Below, one piece after another: positions 1 to 9,443 of a stretch of 64,000 bases of DNA. This DNA comes from Brevibacillus sp. Its GTDB lineage: Bacteria; Bacillota; Bacilli; Brevibacillales; Brevibacillaceae. Both the position numbers and the translations under genes were made by a program. The stretch spans positions 87,036 to 151,035 of the forward strand of contig JACDOF010000008.1 of the NCBI GenBank assembly GCA_017656235.1, in the 5' to 3' direction. How positions within the stretch are numbered: position 1 is the stretch's first letter; each line of letters begins with the position of its first letter. Below the pieces are notes generated by a model. It did no database searches. It was not told the DNA's origin and saw only the letters and a list, made by a program, of their open reading frames with translations.

Positions 1-591
1 ATCATTCGCGAACTGCGCGAGTTACAAGCGGAAGGTGTCGAGATCAAGGAACATAAACTGATCGAGGCGAAGAAGCGGTTGGACGACGCTGTGCTGGAAT
101 TGGACAAGGAAACGGTCAAAAAGCCTCCCAAGGCTGTGCGCGCGGTAAGGCCGAAAGCGGGCGACGAAGTGATGGTGCACAGCTTCGGCCAGCGCGGTGT
201 CGTGCTGGAACAGGCTTCTGAAGACGAATACCTGGTACAGATCGGCATCATGAAGATGAAAGTGAAACAGAGCGACCTGAGTGTACTCAAACAGTCCCAG
301 AACCAGCCGACGTCCCGGTTTACAGCGGTAAAAGCGAGAAAGGGCAGCGTCAAAATGGAGCTGGATTTGCGAGGGTACCGCGTGGAGGAAGGGTTGGCGG
401 AAGTAGACCGCTATCTGGATGAAGTGCTGCTGGCCGGCCTCCAAACCGTGTCGATCATTCATGGTCATGGCACGGGAGCGCTGCGCAAGGCGGTACACGA
501 TTTTTTGCGCGGCCACCGCAGCGTGAAGTCGTTTCGCCTGGGCGGCCAGGGAGAAGGCGGGGTCGGCGCGACCATTGTCGAGCTGAAATGA
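1..591 (+). CDS. mutS2: endonuclease MutS2, C-terminal part with Smr domain (5'-truncated by window edge)
   Basis: Frame open from base 1; KAGDEVMVHSFGQRGVVLEQ...ELDLRGYRVEEGLAEVDRYLDEVLLAGLQTVSIIHGHGTGALRKAVHDFLRGH is the MutS2 linker plus Smr domain. Confidence 0.93.
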   Translation: MIRELRELQAEGVEIKEHKLIEAKKRLDDAVLELDKETVKKPPKAVRAVRPKAGDEVMVHSFGQRGVVLEQASEDEYLVQIGIMKMKVKQSDLSVLKQSQNQPTSRFTAVKARKGSVKMELDLRGYRVEEGLAEVDRYLDEVLLAGLQTVSIIHGHGTGALRKAVHDFLRGHRSVKSFRLGGQGEGGVGATIVELK

Positions 592-667
592 ACGGCATGC
601 CAGGACGCTGCTTCCCTGGCCCGGCACAGGAAGGATGACGATCTGTTCTCTGGTTGGAGGGGAGAGA

Positions 668-1078
668 ATGCAAGTTCTGTTGAGCAACCCGTATATTGCG
701 ACTGCGGCCTATTACGCTGTCACCGGTCTGGCGATGATCCTGTTTTTGATCCTGTTTGAGCTGGTGACGCGCTACCGGGTATGGGAAGAGATGAAAAAAG
801 GGAACGTCGCTGTAGCCATGGCCACCGGCGGCAAAGTGTTCGGGATTGCCAATGTCTTCCGCTTTTCAATCGAACAGCATGACAGCATTGGACAGGCCCT
901 GATCTGGGGATCGTTTGGCTACCTGCTGCTGCTGATCAGCTACTTTATCTTTGAGTTTATGACGCCCAGCTTTCAGGTAGATGCAGAGATTGGGAGGGAC
1001 AACAGAGCCGTCGGCTTTTTGGCGCTGGTGATTTCCGTCGGCTTTTCGTATGTCATTGGTGCCAGCCTGACATTGTAA
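668..1078 (+). CDS. DUF350 domain-containing membrane protein
   Basis: Start at internal ATG 668; four hydrophobic segments; position after mutS2 is typical of DUF350 proteins in Bacilli. Confidence 0.75.
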   Translation: MQVLLSNPYIATAAYYAVTGLAMILFLILFELVTRYRVWEEMKKGNVAVAMATGGKVFGIANVFRFSIEQHDSIGQALIWGSFGYLLLLISYFIFEFMTPSFQVDAEIGRDNRAVGFLALVISVGFSYVIGASLTL

Positions 1079-1214
1079 CACCTGGAATGGAAAAGGGTGG
1101 GTGGTCCTGCAGCTTTCTGCCCTATTCATTCTTTGGCAGCACAGGTTATAATAGCGTCTGGCGGCATTCGTTTCCGGACAGGGGAACCTTGGCGCAATGA
1201 AGGAGGATTTCACC

Positions 1215-1367
1215 TTGGAAACACTGTACAAGGTGCTGTTCGCAGTCTGTTTGTTGTTTCTCGTCGCGGGGATCATCTACGTCGTGTTCTACCTGCCGCA
1301 GGTTCCGGCGGCGTCGGCTGTTGAAGCCGCTATAGGAAATCTGGAACAGACTGGAATGCATCAATAG
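1215..1367 (+). CDS. small single-pass membrane protein (50 aa)
   Basis: AAGGAGG RBS then TTG start; METLYKVLFAVCLLFLVAGIIYVVFYLPQVPAASAVEAAIGNLEQTGMHQ; below the ORF-track size limit. Confidence 0.6.
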   Translation: METLYKVLFAVCLLFLVAGIIYVVFYLPQVPAASAVEAAIGNLEQTGMHQ

Positions 1368-1391
1368 ACAGGGGAAAAGAGGAGATTTGTG

Positions 1392-2693
1392 ATGAGCACT
1401 AATCCCATGCGTGTAGCGGTAGTCGGACTGGGATTTGTCGGCCTGCCGCTGGCGCTTACTTATGCGATGAAAGGGGCCAGGGTCATCGGGGTTGACGCTC
1501 TGCCAAACGTGGTGGAGGAGATCAATGCCGGCCGCTCACATCATCTGGAGTCCTACGAGGGCAAGACGCTCCCGGAGATTTTGCGTGAGCAGCTGGCGGC
1601 TGGCCGCTTTTTTGCCACTACTTCGTATGAAGAAGCGGCCGCTCACGCCGATTCGTACATCGTAACGGTTGGTTTGCCTGTATACAACGGAGACCCCGAT
1701 CTGGGGCCGTTGAAAAGCTGTGCCCATTCCCTGGGGGGCGTGTTGAAACCGGGGGATACGGTGATGATACGCAGCACCGTCGTGCCGGGAACGACAGAGG
1801 AAGTGATCCTGCCCATTCTGGAAGAACGAAGCGGCTTGACTGCCGGGAAAGATTTTTATTTGACCTACTGTTCCGAAAGGATTGCCGAGGGACGCGCGTT
1901 TGAAGAGTTCATCCACATGCCGCTGGTGTTGGGCGGAGTAAATGAGGAAAGTGCGGAAAAAGGGCGGGAACTGCTTGCCTTTATCAGCGAGGCGGAGGTG
2001 ACGCTCTCCGATATTCGCGTCGTGGAGACGTCCAAAGTGATCGAAAACATCCAGCGTGACGTGAACATCGCCATGGTACAGGAGTTTGCCCGCTTTGCGG
2101 AGGCGTTCGGGATCGACACGTTCGAGCTGATCAAGGTGGCCAACACACACAAGCGGGTCCAACTGCTGACCCCGGGGCCCGGTGTTGGTGGATACTGTCT
2201 GCCCAATGCGCTTTACTACCTTTTGCCCAAGGCAAAAGAACTGGGCGTACCGCTCACGCTTTTGCAAAATGCTCGCCAAATCAATGACGGCGTTCCACAG
2301 GTGCTGACCGAAATGCTGGAGCGTGCCCTGGCGGAAGTGGGCAAAACGATGGCGGGAAGCCGCATTGCCGTACTGGGACTGGCCATGAAAGACTTCTCCA
2401 ACGACGACAGGGTCAGCCCCGTTCACCAGCTGATCGGCCTGTTAACCGCTCGTGGGGCAGAGGTGTCTTCGTACGATCCGGCGGTTCCCGGTCATTACGA
2501 GCACAAGGCGGAATCGCTGTCACAGGCGGTACGGGGAGCCGATGCCGTGCTGCTGACTGCCGTACAGCAGGCGTTTACCGCGATTGATTGGCAGGAGGTC
2601 GTTTCGCAAATGGCAGACCAGCCCATTTTGTTTGATACGAAAAATCGCATCCCGCGCGAACTGGATAAGCTGGTTCGAGTTTTGCGGGTGTAG
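1392..2693 (+). CDS. nucleotide sugar dehydrogenase (UDP-glucose/UDP-ManNAc dehydrogenase family)
   Basis: GxGFVGLPLA Rossmann N-terminus, GPGVGGYCLPNALYYL active-site motif; start at ATG 1389 or 1392. Confidence 0.88.
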   Translation: MSTNPMRVAVVGLGFVGLPLALTYAMKGARVIGVDALPNVVEEINAGRSHHLESYEGKTLPEILREQLAAGRFFATTSYEEAAAHADSYIVTVGLPVYNGDPDLGPLKSCAHSLGGVLKPGDTVMIRSTVVPGTTEEVILPILEERSGLTAGKDFYLTYCSERIAEGRAFEEFIHMPLVLGGVNEESAEKGRELLAFISEAEVTLSDIRVVETSKVIENIQRDVNIAMVQEFARFAEAFGIDTFELIKVANTHKRVQLLTPGPGVGGYCLPNALYYLLPKAKELGVPLTLLQNARQINDGVPQVLTEMLERALAEVGKTMAGSRIAVLGLAMKDFSNDDRVSPVHQLIGLLTARGAEVSSYDPAVPGHYEHKAESLSQAVRGADAVLLTAVQQAFTAIDWQEVVSQMADQPILFDTKNRIPRELDKLVRVLRV

Positions 2694-2750
2694 GGCCAGA
2701 TTGAATACAGCGAGTGTGACAGGAGAGCGGCATTTTCCGCTCGAACGACT

Positions 2751-2889
2751 TTGCCAACCATCCAAGCGGAGCAAGCCCGAAGCGGGGAATACGGGCGCAA
2801 CTTGACCAACGGTTGCAGGAGCGCTGCTTTTGCGCCCGCCCGCTTCGGGTTTGCGAAGCGGACAGTCCGGCTTCACTGGTGGTTGGCAA
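2751..2889. repeat. nested inverted-repeat structure (TTGCCAACCA/TGGTTGGCAA outer arms; CCCGAAGCGGG/CCCGCTTCGGG and GGGCGCAA/TTGCGCCC inner arms)
   Basis: Three perfect inverted repeats read directly: 2751-2760 with 2880-2889, 2776-2786 with 2839-2849, 2793-2800 with 2830-2837. Confidence 0.75.
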
Positions 2890-2968
2890 CGGAGTGAGGA
2901 GAGGAAAATGGCCGTCTCCTCACGTCAAAAGGACAATTCTGCCCCGGCGGAATGGACTGGTACCGAGC

Positions 2969-3193
2969 TCATCTGATTCGCGGAAAAGAGACCAACTGCA
3001 AGAGATTGATTTTTGACTTCTTTCCCGTTTCCCGGACGTGCCCGAAAAAGGTGCCGAGAAAGGTTTCCCACTTGCTTCCGATTTCACGCTTGGCAGCTTG
3101 ATCCTCCGACACCTTGCGCACGCTCATGTTCAGCGCCGACTTCAAGTGAAACATCGCTTTGTCCAAATGATAATCAATGGTTTGTTCATCCAT
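2969..3193 (-). CDS. small helical protein, paralogue of the adjacent small ORF
   Basis: MDEQTIDYHLDKAMFHLKSALNMSVRKVSEDQAAKREIGSKWETFLGTFFGHV...; aligns with MDPEVVGYHLKQATSHLQSAY... encoded at 3198-3371. Confidence 0.65.
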   Translation of the reverse strand: MDEQTIDYHLDKAMFHLKSALNMSVRKVSEDQAAKREIGSKWETFLGTFFGHVRETGKKSKINLLQLVSFPRIR

Positions 3194-3197
3194 CTGT

Positions 3198-3371
3198 CTA
3201 CTGCTCCTTTTCCTGTGTATCACCGAACAACTGCAGCAAAAATTCCTCCCACAGCGGGGCGATCTCGCTTCTGGCCGATTCGTCATCCATGATTTGCTTG
3301 GTCGTCAGATAGGCACTCTGCAGATGGGAGGTGGCCTGCTTCAGATGATAGCCAACCACTTCAGGGTCCAT
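3198..3371 (-). CDS. small helical protein (57 aa), paralogue of the adjacent small ORF
   Basis: MDPEVVGYHLKQATSHLQSAYLTTKQIMDDESARSEIAPLWEEFLLQLFGDTQEKEQ; not in the ORF track (under 60 aa). Confidence 0.6.
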   Translation of the reverse strand: MDPEVVGYHLKQATSHLQSAYLTTKQIMDDESARSEIAPLWEEFLLQLFGDTQEKEQ

Positions 3372-3406
3372 GCAAACACCCCCTTGCGACTTGTTTACGA
3401 GGACTG

Positions 3407-3673
3407 TCAGACTGAATCCTCGCGTTCAACCATCGCCATCTCTCTGTTGATCTGTTTCTTCATCCGTTCAAACTGCGCTTCGGCAATGATGTCTTCCACT
3501 TCTTCGCGGGCGATTTGTGCGAAAGACCTGGTACGGTTGACCACTTCCGTCACTCCCCGCTTTCCGGTTACGGCCAGCGGCCGCAGCGTCGTTTTGGCAA
3601 TGGGCAGCAGGGTGGACGCTGCCAATGCCAATGCGGCTCCCGTAATGATTTTCTCCATATTTTTGGCAATCAT
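3407..3673 (-). CDS. DUF5132-like small membrane-associated protein
   Basis: MIAKNMEKIITGAALALAASTLLPIAKTTLRPLAVTGKRGVTEVVNRTRSFAQIAREEVEDIIAE; RBS AGGAGGAAGGTT; next to the P-type ATPase. Confidence 0.65.
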   Translation of the reverse strand: MIAKNMEKIITGAALALAASTLLPIAKTTLRPLAVTGKRGVTEVVNRTRSFAQIAREEVEDIIAEAQFERMKKQINREMAMVEREDSV

Positions 3674-3736
3674 AACCTTCCTCCTGTCAGTTCTTGTTTA
3701 TCTGTTACCGCACACAGACACGCGTCTATGCCGCGG

Positions 3737-6700
3737 TTATCCGGCCGCGGCACAGACAGGTGAGGCGGGGGATGCCGGTGTGTCCTGAACCGGTTTCTTT
3801 TCGGCTGCGGAAAGTACAAGATTGGAGAGGAACGAAACGGATCCGGCCAACGTCAAGATGGGAATCCAGTAGGCGAGCGGCAGTGGTACCGCATGGAAAA
3901 ACCGTGCTACAGGCGGGATGTATACGGCAGCGGCCAAGGTCAGCCACGAAGCTGTCAGTGCTCCAACCAGGAAGCGATCGCTCGACCAATCGCGGACCGT
4001 TTCTGTTGTGCCTTCCTGTCGCCAGGAGAACGTCTGGATCAGCTGCCCTGCCACCAGGGTGGCAAATGCGACCGTTTGCGCGGTTGCCAAAGAAGCGCCA
4101 AAGGCCAGTGTAGAGGCAAACAAGCCCAGTGAAGCGGCTCCCAGCAGTACCCCTCTGGTGATTACTTTCCGGTACAGATCGCGGTCGACGATATCTGTCC
4201 GGCGGGTTTGTTTGGTTTTGTTTCCGGGATTGACGGCCAAAATCGTCGCCGGCAGAGCGTCGGTGATCAGGTTCATCAGCAGCACCTGGATCGGGATTAA
4301 CGGAATCGGCAGTCCGACGATCACGGCAGCGCTGGTGACGATGATTTCCGCCAGATTGCCGGTCAGCAAACAGCCGATCGCTTTGCGGATGTTGCTGATA
4401 ATGGTGCGGCCGTCCTTCACACCGTCGACGATGGAGCCGAAGTGATCCTCTTTCAGCACCATACCGGCCGTCTGCTTGGTCACTTCCGTGCCGGTCTGGC
4501 CCATGGCTATTCCCACGTCCGCCTGCTTGATGGCGAGCGAGTCGTTTACGCCGTCACCGGTCATGGCAACGGTGTGGCCGTGTCTCTGGAAGGCTTGGAC
4601 GATCCGCAGTTTCTGTTCCGGCGCCACCCGCGCAAACACGGTAACGTCATCCACCACTGCCTCCAATTCTTCATCCGAGAGACGGTCCAGCTCATGGCCG
4701 GACAAGACCTTTTGCGTGCCGTCGTAGATGCCCAGTTGTTTGGCGATGGCAATTGCGGTGATCGGATGATCGCCGGTTATCATAACCGGTTTTATGCCAA
4801 GGGCATGCGCCTCGCGGATGCTTTTTTCCACCTCAGCTTTGGGGGGATCGATCATTCCCGCCAAGCCGACGAAAATCAGCTCTTGTTCCGCACACGGCTC
4901 CTGAGACGCAGCTTTGGGATCGACCGGCCGGTAAGCAAAGGCCAGAACGCGCAGGGCCTTCTCCGACATCCTTTGATTTTGCAGCAAGATCTGCTGTTTG
5001 GCCGCGTCCGTCAGCGGCAATACCTGTTCGGCCGCCTGATAATGGCTGCAATGACGGAGAATCGCCTCGACGGCTCCCTTGGAAAACAGGAAACATTCCT
5101 CACCGGAGCTTGTATCCCGGCAAACCACGCTCATTTTACCGCTCCTTGAATCGAACGGCACTTCAGCACCGCGCTGCCAGTGGTTCAAATCTTGCTGCCA
5201 GATTCCTGCTTTGGCGGCCAGAGTGAGCAAGGCTCCCTCTGTCGGATCACCGATTATGTTCCACTGTCCGTTTTCCAGCTCCAGCTTGCTGTTGTTGCAC
5301 AGGACGCAAATCTGCAGCAGCCGCGCCAGCTCCGGATCAGCGGCAGCAGGCTGGACGTCGGCCGCAGTGTCCGCATCGGCGGCGGCAGCGGCAGCTTCCG
5401 GGATCGTCTCCATAAACGCACCGACCGGATCGTAACCGTTTCCGGTTACCTGCCAGGAGCGGCCCACGGTAGTCACTTCTTTGACGGTCATTTCGTTTTT
5501 GGTCAGCGTGCCGGTCTTGTCCGTGCACACCACCGTCGTCCGCCCCAGTGTCTCCACGGCAGACATTTTGCGAACCAGCGTGTTTTTCTTGGCCATGCGG
5601 AATATACCGGCGGTCAAGCCGATCGTGATCGTCACCGGCAGCCCTTCGGGGATGGCGGAAGCAGCCAGTGTTATCGATGTGGCGATCATCTGGGAGACGG
5701 GAATGCCGCGCAAAAGTCCCGTCAGAAACACGGCTGCGGCTGCAGCGAGAGCCCCTTTGACAAAGGTCTTGCTGACTGCGGTTACTCGTTCCTGCAGCGG
5801 CGTCGACTCCACGCCTTGCGCCTGCAGCACCGATGACAGCTGTCCGATCGCGGTGTCCATCCCCGTATGCACGACGATGCCGATCCCTTTTCCCCGACAG
5901 ACATCCGTCCCCATGTACAGCATGTTTTTTCGCTCGGGCAGCGGACACTCTTCGTTTGCCAGCGTTGGGTCCTTTTCGACGGGCAGCGATTCACCGGTGA
6001 GTGCTGCTTCGTCGACCTGCAGATTCCAGGCCTGGATCAGCCGCAGATCGGCCGGAACCCGATCGCCTGCTTCGAGGCAGACGATGTCGCCGGGAACCAG
6101 CGCGGATGCCGAAAGCTCCACCTGCCGACCCTCGCGAAGTACCCTGCACATTGGTACCTGGTACTGGTTGATGGCGATGACTGCAGCTTCCGCCTTTCGT
6201 TCCTGGATTGTGCTGATCGCCGCATTGGCCAGGATGATCAAGCCCATCGCGATGCCGTCGATCCAACCGCCTGTAAAGGCGACGGCCAGTACGGAGGTGG
6301 CCAGCAGAAGCATGGTGGAAAACTCCTTGAACTGCCGGAGATACGTCACCAGCCACGGAGCTGGCTGTTTTGCCGCCAACTGGTTGCGGCCAAACAGCTC
6401 ACTGAGTACGGTCGCGTGTTCGGCAGACAGTCCCCTGTCGGGGTCTACCTGATAGTGGGCAGTAATCTTTTCCCAGGGGACAGCGTGCCAGGGAATGGCA
6501 GGCCTGGAGAGGGCAGGAGCGGCCGCGGCTGCCACCTCCAACCGGCCGAGGTGCGGCGGTTCCATGGCTGCGGACTGCTGTTTGCCGATCTTCGTCGTCC
6601 TGGCCAGGAAAACCAGGGAGAGCGCATCGGCGATCAGGTTGGTGACGGGTGCCGTGAGCAGGCCCAGGGTGGCCAGCACGCTTCCAGCGGCATTCCAGCC

Positions 6701-8542
6701 TTTGGCTGCGCGTAAGTGGCGGTGTACGGTCTGGTTTACCTGGTCGGCGTAGGCGAACGTCTCTATCAGCCGGGGGAGATCGCCAATCCCGATTGAGGGG
6801 ATTTCCACGGATTGCAGCTCGCGGGGCAGCGTAGACGGCTCGTCCCCTGTAACAAGCAGCACCTGCTCACCCTGCTGCCGCATGGAGGCAATTCGCTCCA
6901 GTACATTCCCCGGCTCCAGAAGCCAACTGGTGGTAAGGCCACAAGCTTCCAGCTTTCCCGCGCCGATACACAAAGAGTCATGCAGCAGGCCGATCCGACA
7001 GCCGCGCTGCCCAAGCATCGCCAGGATGTCGCTGTTTTTGACGGAAATGTCCTGCGGGCGCACCAACAGCCCCAGGCATGTGGTGCTGTTTTCCCCTTCT
7101 TTGGCCAGCCACAGCACATGATGGCCTTGTTTTTGCAGCCGCTTTGCGTCCAGCAGGTAGGGAGCAGGGTCCGTTCCCCGCTGCTGGATGTAGGTCAGTT
7201 CTCCAATGAAGTAACGGGAGTGGTTGATCTGTCCTTCGATCCCCGTCTCCTCCTCGATTACATGAAAGGCGGTTCGCATCGTGCGGTTTGTTTGGCTTGC
7301 TATTTGCAGCACGTCCTCCCGCCAGGGGTGGCTGCTCTTTCTCAGCAGCGACGCAGCCAGACAAATCAGCTTGTCAGGTTCCGCTTCGTTTGTTACACAG
7401 TGGACGGCTCCATCCCGCCTGTCAAAGAGCAGCGAACTGTCTTCGATCAGCACCGTTTTCGTCAGGGCAAGCTGCGACAGGGAGCCGTTCTTTGGCAAGC
7501 GGTAATTCCTGTCCCGTGACACCAGGTCGGCTTGATGCCAGGCCGTTTCCGCCGGCAGCGTGGCTACACGCGGATTGGCTGCCAACAGAACGGCCAGCGC
7601 CCTAAGCGGCTGGCGCGTAACCGCCAGCGTCGCGCCGGCAGCCACCATTCCCCACCTGCCGGCCGCATTGCTGTAACGTTGGATGTCCGGTGACAGCGTA
7701 ACCTGTGACTTTGCCGACAATGCAGCCTGCTTGCGCTTCCATTCGACATACTGCAGGATGCTGATGCCGGCCAATACGAGCAGATTCTCGCGGACGAAGG
7801 CCAGAGCCAGCGCACTTGTTCCCAACAGCAGGTCTGCATTCCATTTTCGTTTCTGGCTGAACTGCTGCAAGCCCCGTTTCAGCATGGGATAGCCTGTGAC
7901 GGCGGCAACAAGGGCTGACAGGTAAAACGGTGCGGGACTCCTGGCCAGCGCAGACGGGCCCATCCATACTTGCTTGATCCCGAGAACGGCCAAGCCGCCC
8001 ATTGACAGGGCGAGCGGAAGCGGGACTTTTTCTTGGGCGGATGGTTTCGCTGACGACAGCCGCGGCATGTACCGGATGCTTTCCTCCACAGGAAGGCCGT
8101 CCTCAGCAAGCGGCTCCCCGTCTGTCTCTGTACCAGGCGAAAACGGGGAATATCCCTCTGCTCCCACCGGAAGAGCATCTGTCTCCATCGTGGCGGCCAC
8201 TTCCCGGTTTATCTCGTCGCGGGGTGGCTTCTCGCAGGCAGAAAGGGGGTGGTCAGGGGGATTTGGTCCAGCGCTGTCTGCTTGCTGTGTCAGCCACTGC
8301 TGTTCTACCGCTTGCACGATTCCAAAGATGGCGCGCGGACCAGTGACGTTTGCGTCATAGGTGACGAGCAAACGGCCGGAGGTCGTGCAAGGTTGGACGC
8401 TGATTACCCCGTTGAGGGCAGCAAACCGGTTTCGCAGCAGCTCCGCCACGCCCTGATTGTGTAACAGCCCGCTCACCGCCAAGCGGATGCGGCCCGGCAG
8501 CATATGTATATATCTTTCTTTGATTTCTGTCGTGTACATCAT
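3737..8542 (-). CDS. large cation-translocating P-type ATPase (HMA-like domain, degenerate P1B-like half, intact P2-like ATPase half)
   Basis: C-terminal half has TGESLPVEK, CTDKTGTLTKNEMTV, MITGDHPITA and MTGDGVNDSLAIKQADVGIAMG; start chosen at ATG 8542 after AGGAG (ORF extends to 8650). Confidence 0.92.
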   Translation of the reverse strand: MMYTTEIKERYIHMLPGRIRLAVSGLLHNQGVAELLRNRFAALNGVISVQPCTTSGRLLVTYDANVTGPRAIFGIVQAVEQQWLTQQADSAGPNPPDHPLSACEKPPRDEINREVAATMETDALPVGAEGYSPFSPGTETDGEPLAEDGLPVEESIRYMPRLSSAKPSAQEKVPLPLALSMGGLAVLGIKQVWMGPSALARSPAPFYLSALVAAVTGYPMLKRGLQQFSQKRKWNADLLLGTSALALAFVRENLLVLAGISILQYVEWKRKQAALSAKSQVTLSPDIQRYSNAAGRWGMVAAGATLAVTRQPLRALAVLLAANPRVATLPAETAWHQADLVSRDRNYRLPKNGSLSQLALTKTVLIEDSSLLFDRRDGAVHCVTNEAEPDKLICLAASLLRKSSHPWREDVLQIASQTNRTMRTAFHVIEEETGIEGQINHSRYFIGELTYIQQRGTDPAPYLLDAKRLQKQGHHVLWLAKEGENSTTCLGLLVRPQDISVKNSDILAMLGQRGCRIGLLHDSLCIGAGKLEACGLTTSWLLEPGNVLERIASMRQQGEQVLLVTGDEPSTLPRELQSVEIPSIGIGDLPRLIETFAYADQVNQTVHRHLRAAKGWNAAGSVLATLGLLTAPVTNLIADALSLVFLARTTKIGKQQSAAMEPPHLGRLEVAAAAAPALSRPAIPWHAVPWEKITAHYQVDPDRGLSAEHATVLSELFGRNQLAAKQPAPWLVTYLRQFKEFSTMLLLATSVLAVAFTGGWIDGIAMGLIILANAAISTIQERKAEAAVIAINQYQVPMCRVLREGRQVELSASALVPGDIVCLEAGDRVPADLRLIQAWNLQVDEAALTGESLPVEKDPTLANEECPLPERKNMLYMGTDVCRGKGIGIVVHTGMDTAIGQLSSVLQAQGVESTPLQERVTAVSKTFVKGALAAAAAVFLTGLLRGIPVSQMIATSITLAASAIPEGLPVTITIGLTAGIFRMAKKNTLVRKMSAVETLGRTTVVCTDKTGTLTKNEMTVKEVTTVGRSWQVTGNGYDPVGAFMETIPEAAAAAADADTAADVQPAAADPELARLLQICVLCNNSKLELENGQWNIIGDPTEGALLTLAAKAGIWQQDLNHWQRGAEVPFDSRSGKMSVVCRDTSSGEECFLFSKGAVEAILRHCSHYQAAEQVLPLTDAAKQQILLQNQRMSEKALRVLAFAYRPVDPKAASQEPCAEQELIFVGLAGMIDPPKAEVEKSIREAHALGIKPVMITGDHPITAIAIAKQLGIYDGTQKVLSGHELDRLSDEELEAVVDDVTVFARVAPEQKLRIVQAFQRHGHTVAMTGDGVNDSLAIKQADVGIAMGQTGTEVTKQTAGMVLKEDHFGSIVDGVKDGRTIISNIRKAIGCLLTGNLAEIIVTSAAVIVGLPIPLIPIQVLLMNLITDALPATILAVNPGNKTKQTRRTDIVDRDLYRKVITRGVLLGAASLGLFASTLAFGASLATAQTVAFATLVAGQLIQTFSWRQEGTTETVRDWSSDRFLVGALTASWLTLAAAVYIPPVARFFHAVPLPLAYWIPILTLAGSVSFLSNLVLSAAEKKPVQDTPASPASPVCAAAG

Positions 8543-8685
8543 GTTGCTCTCCTGTTCTGCCTGCATCGGGTTCGTAGTCAGGTATTGTGTACCTTTTGTC
8601 CTCCAAACATACCGGCCAGATTCACGTATAGATGCAACCTGTTGGGGCACACTTTTTTTAATTCATAGCAAAAGGAGGGGTACGG

Positions 8686-8949
8686 ATGATTAGATCGCCG
8701 TTGGGCATGGCCATCGCCGCTTTCGCAGTCGTGCTTTCCGTCTCGCCCCAGGCGCGCAAGACAGTGCGCCGGGCAGCGGTGAGCGGAACCGCTTTGCTGT
8801 TGGATTTGACCGATCAAGTGCGGAATGTATTAACAGGTTCCGGTGAACAGGGTCAGGCGCAAGCAACGGATCAGCCGCGCAAGTGGAGAATCGGACGACA
8901 CCCCCGCCTGAGGCTGCAATTGGCCCCGAAGATGTTCCGCTCAGTGTAG
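8686..8949 (+). CDS. DUF5132-like small protein, probable frameshift near its 3' end
   Basis: RBS AAAGGAGG; SPQARKTVRRAAVSG resembles LPIAKTTLRPLAVTG of the 3407-3673 gene; coding appears to continue in another frame to 9014. Confidence 0.55.
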   Translation: MIRSPLGMAIAAFAVVLSVSPQARKTVRRAAVSGTALLLDLTDQVRNVLTGSGEQGQAQATDQPRKWRIGRHPRLRLQLAPKMFRSV

Positions 8950-9037
8950 TGCACAATGTGCTGGACGACGATTTTGTCAAGAATCAGCTGGTTGCGCCGC
9001 AACCTGCAAAATAATACGGAAATGAGGAGAGTGCGCG

Positions 9038-9409
9038 ATGTTTCAGGGAGGCTCGGTATGGGCTGGAGTCATTTCAGGAGGGATCAGTCAATTGCAGGAT
9101 ACGCAGTCGCTGATGAAAGGCCAGGTGAAAAGAAGTGATTACTACGTGCGGACCACAGGCAATCTGACCGGTGCGGTGGGCGTGATGGCCGGAGTCGAGT
9201 ACGGCGGCATGTTGGGAACCGCAGTCTTTCCCGGTATCGGAACGGTTGTGGGAGCGGTCCTGGGAGCGATGGCCGGCGACCAGATAGGGCGGACGATTGG
9301 CCGCATGACGGCAAGTGCGCTGTTTCAGCCGGAAGCGGTCCAACCTGTACCCAGGTTGATGGAGCCGTTGGCGCAACCAGTGACGCAGCCTCTTATTACA
9401 AGCAAGTAA
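9038..9409 (+). CDS. glycine-zipper-type small protein
   Basis: AGGAGAG RBS; YGGMLGTAVFPGIGTVVGAVLGAMAGDQIGRTIG glycine-zipper segment. Confidence 0.65.
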   Translation: MFQGGSVWAGVISGGISQLQDTQSLMKGQVKRSDYYVRTTGNLTGAVGVMAGVEYGGMLGTAVFPGIGTVVGAVLGAMAGDQIGRTIGRMTASALFQPEAVQPVPRLMEPLAQPVTQPLITSK

Positions 9410-9443
9410 ACATAAACACAATGGGGAAAACAGACTCACCGTG

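Noticed and set aside
2694-2960. CRISPR array
   Set aside because: Repeats are inverted and nested, not regularly spaced direct repeats; no CRISPR array or cas genes were found anywhere in the window.
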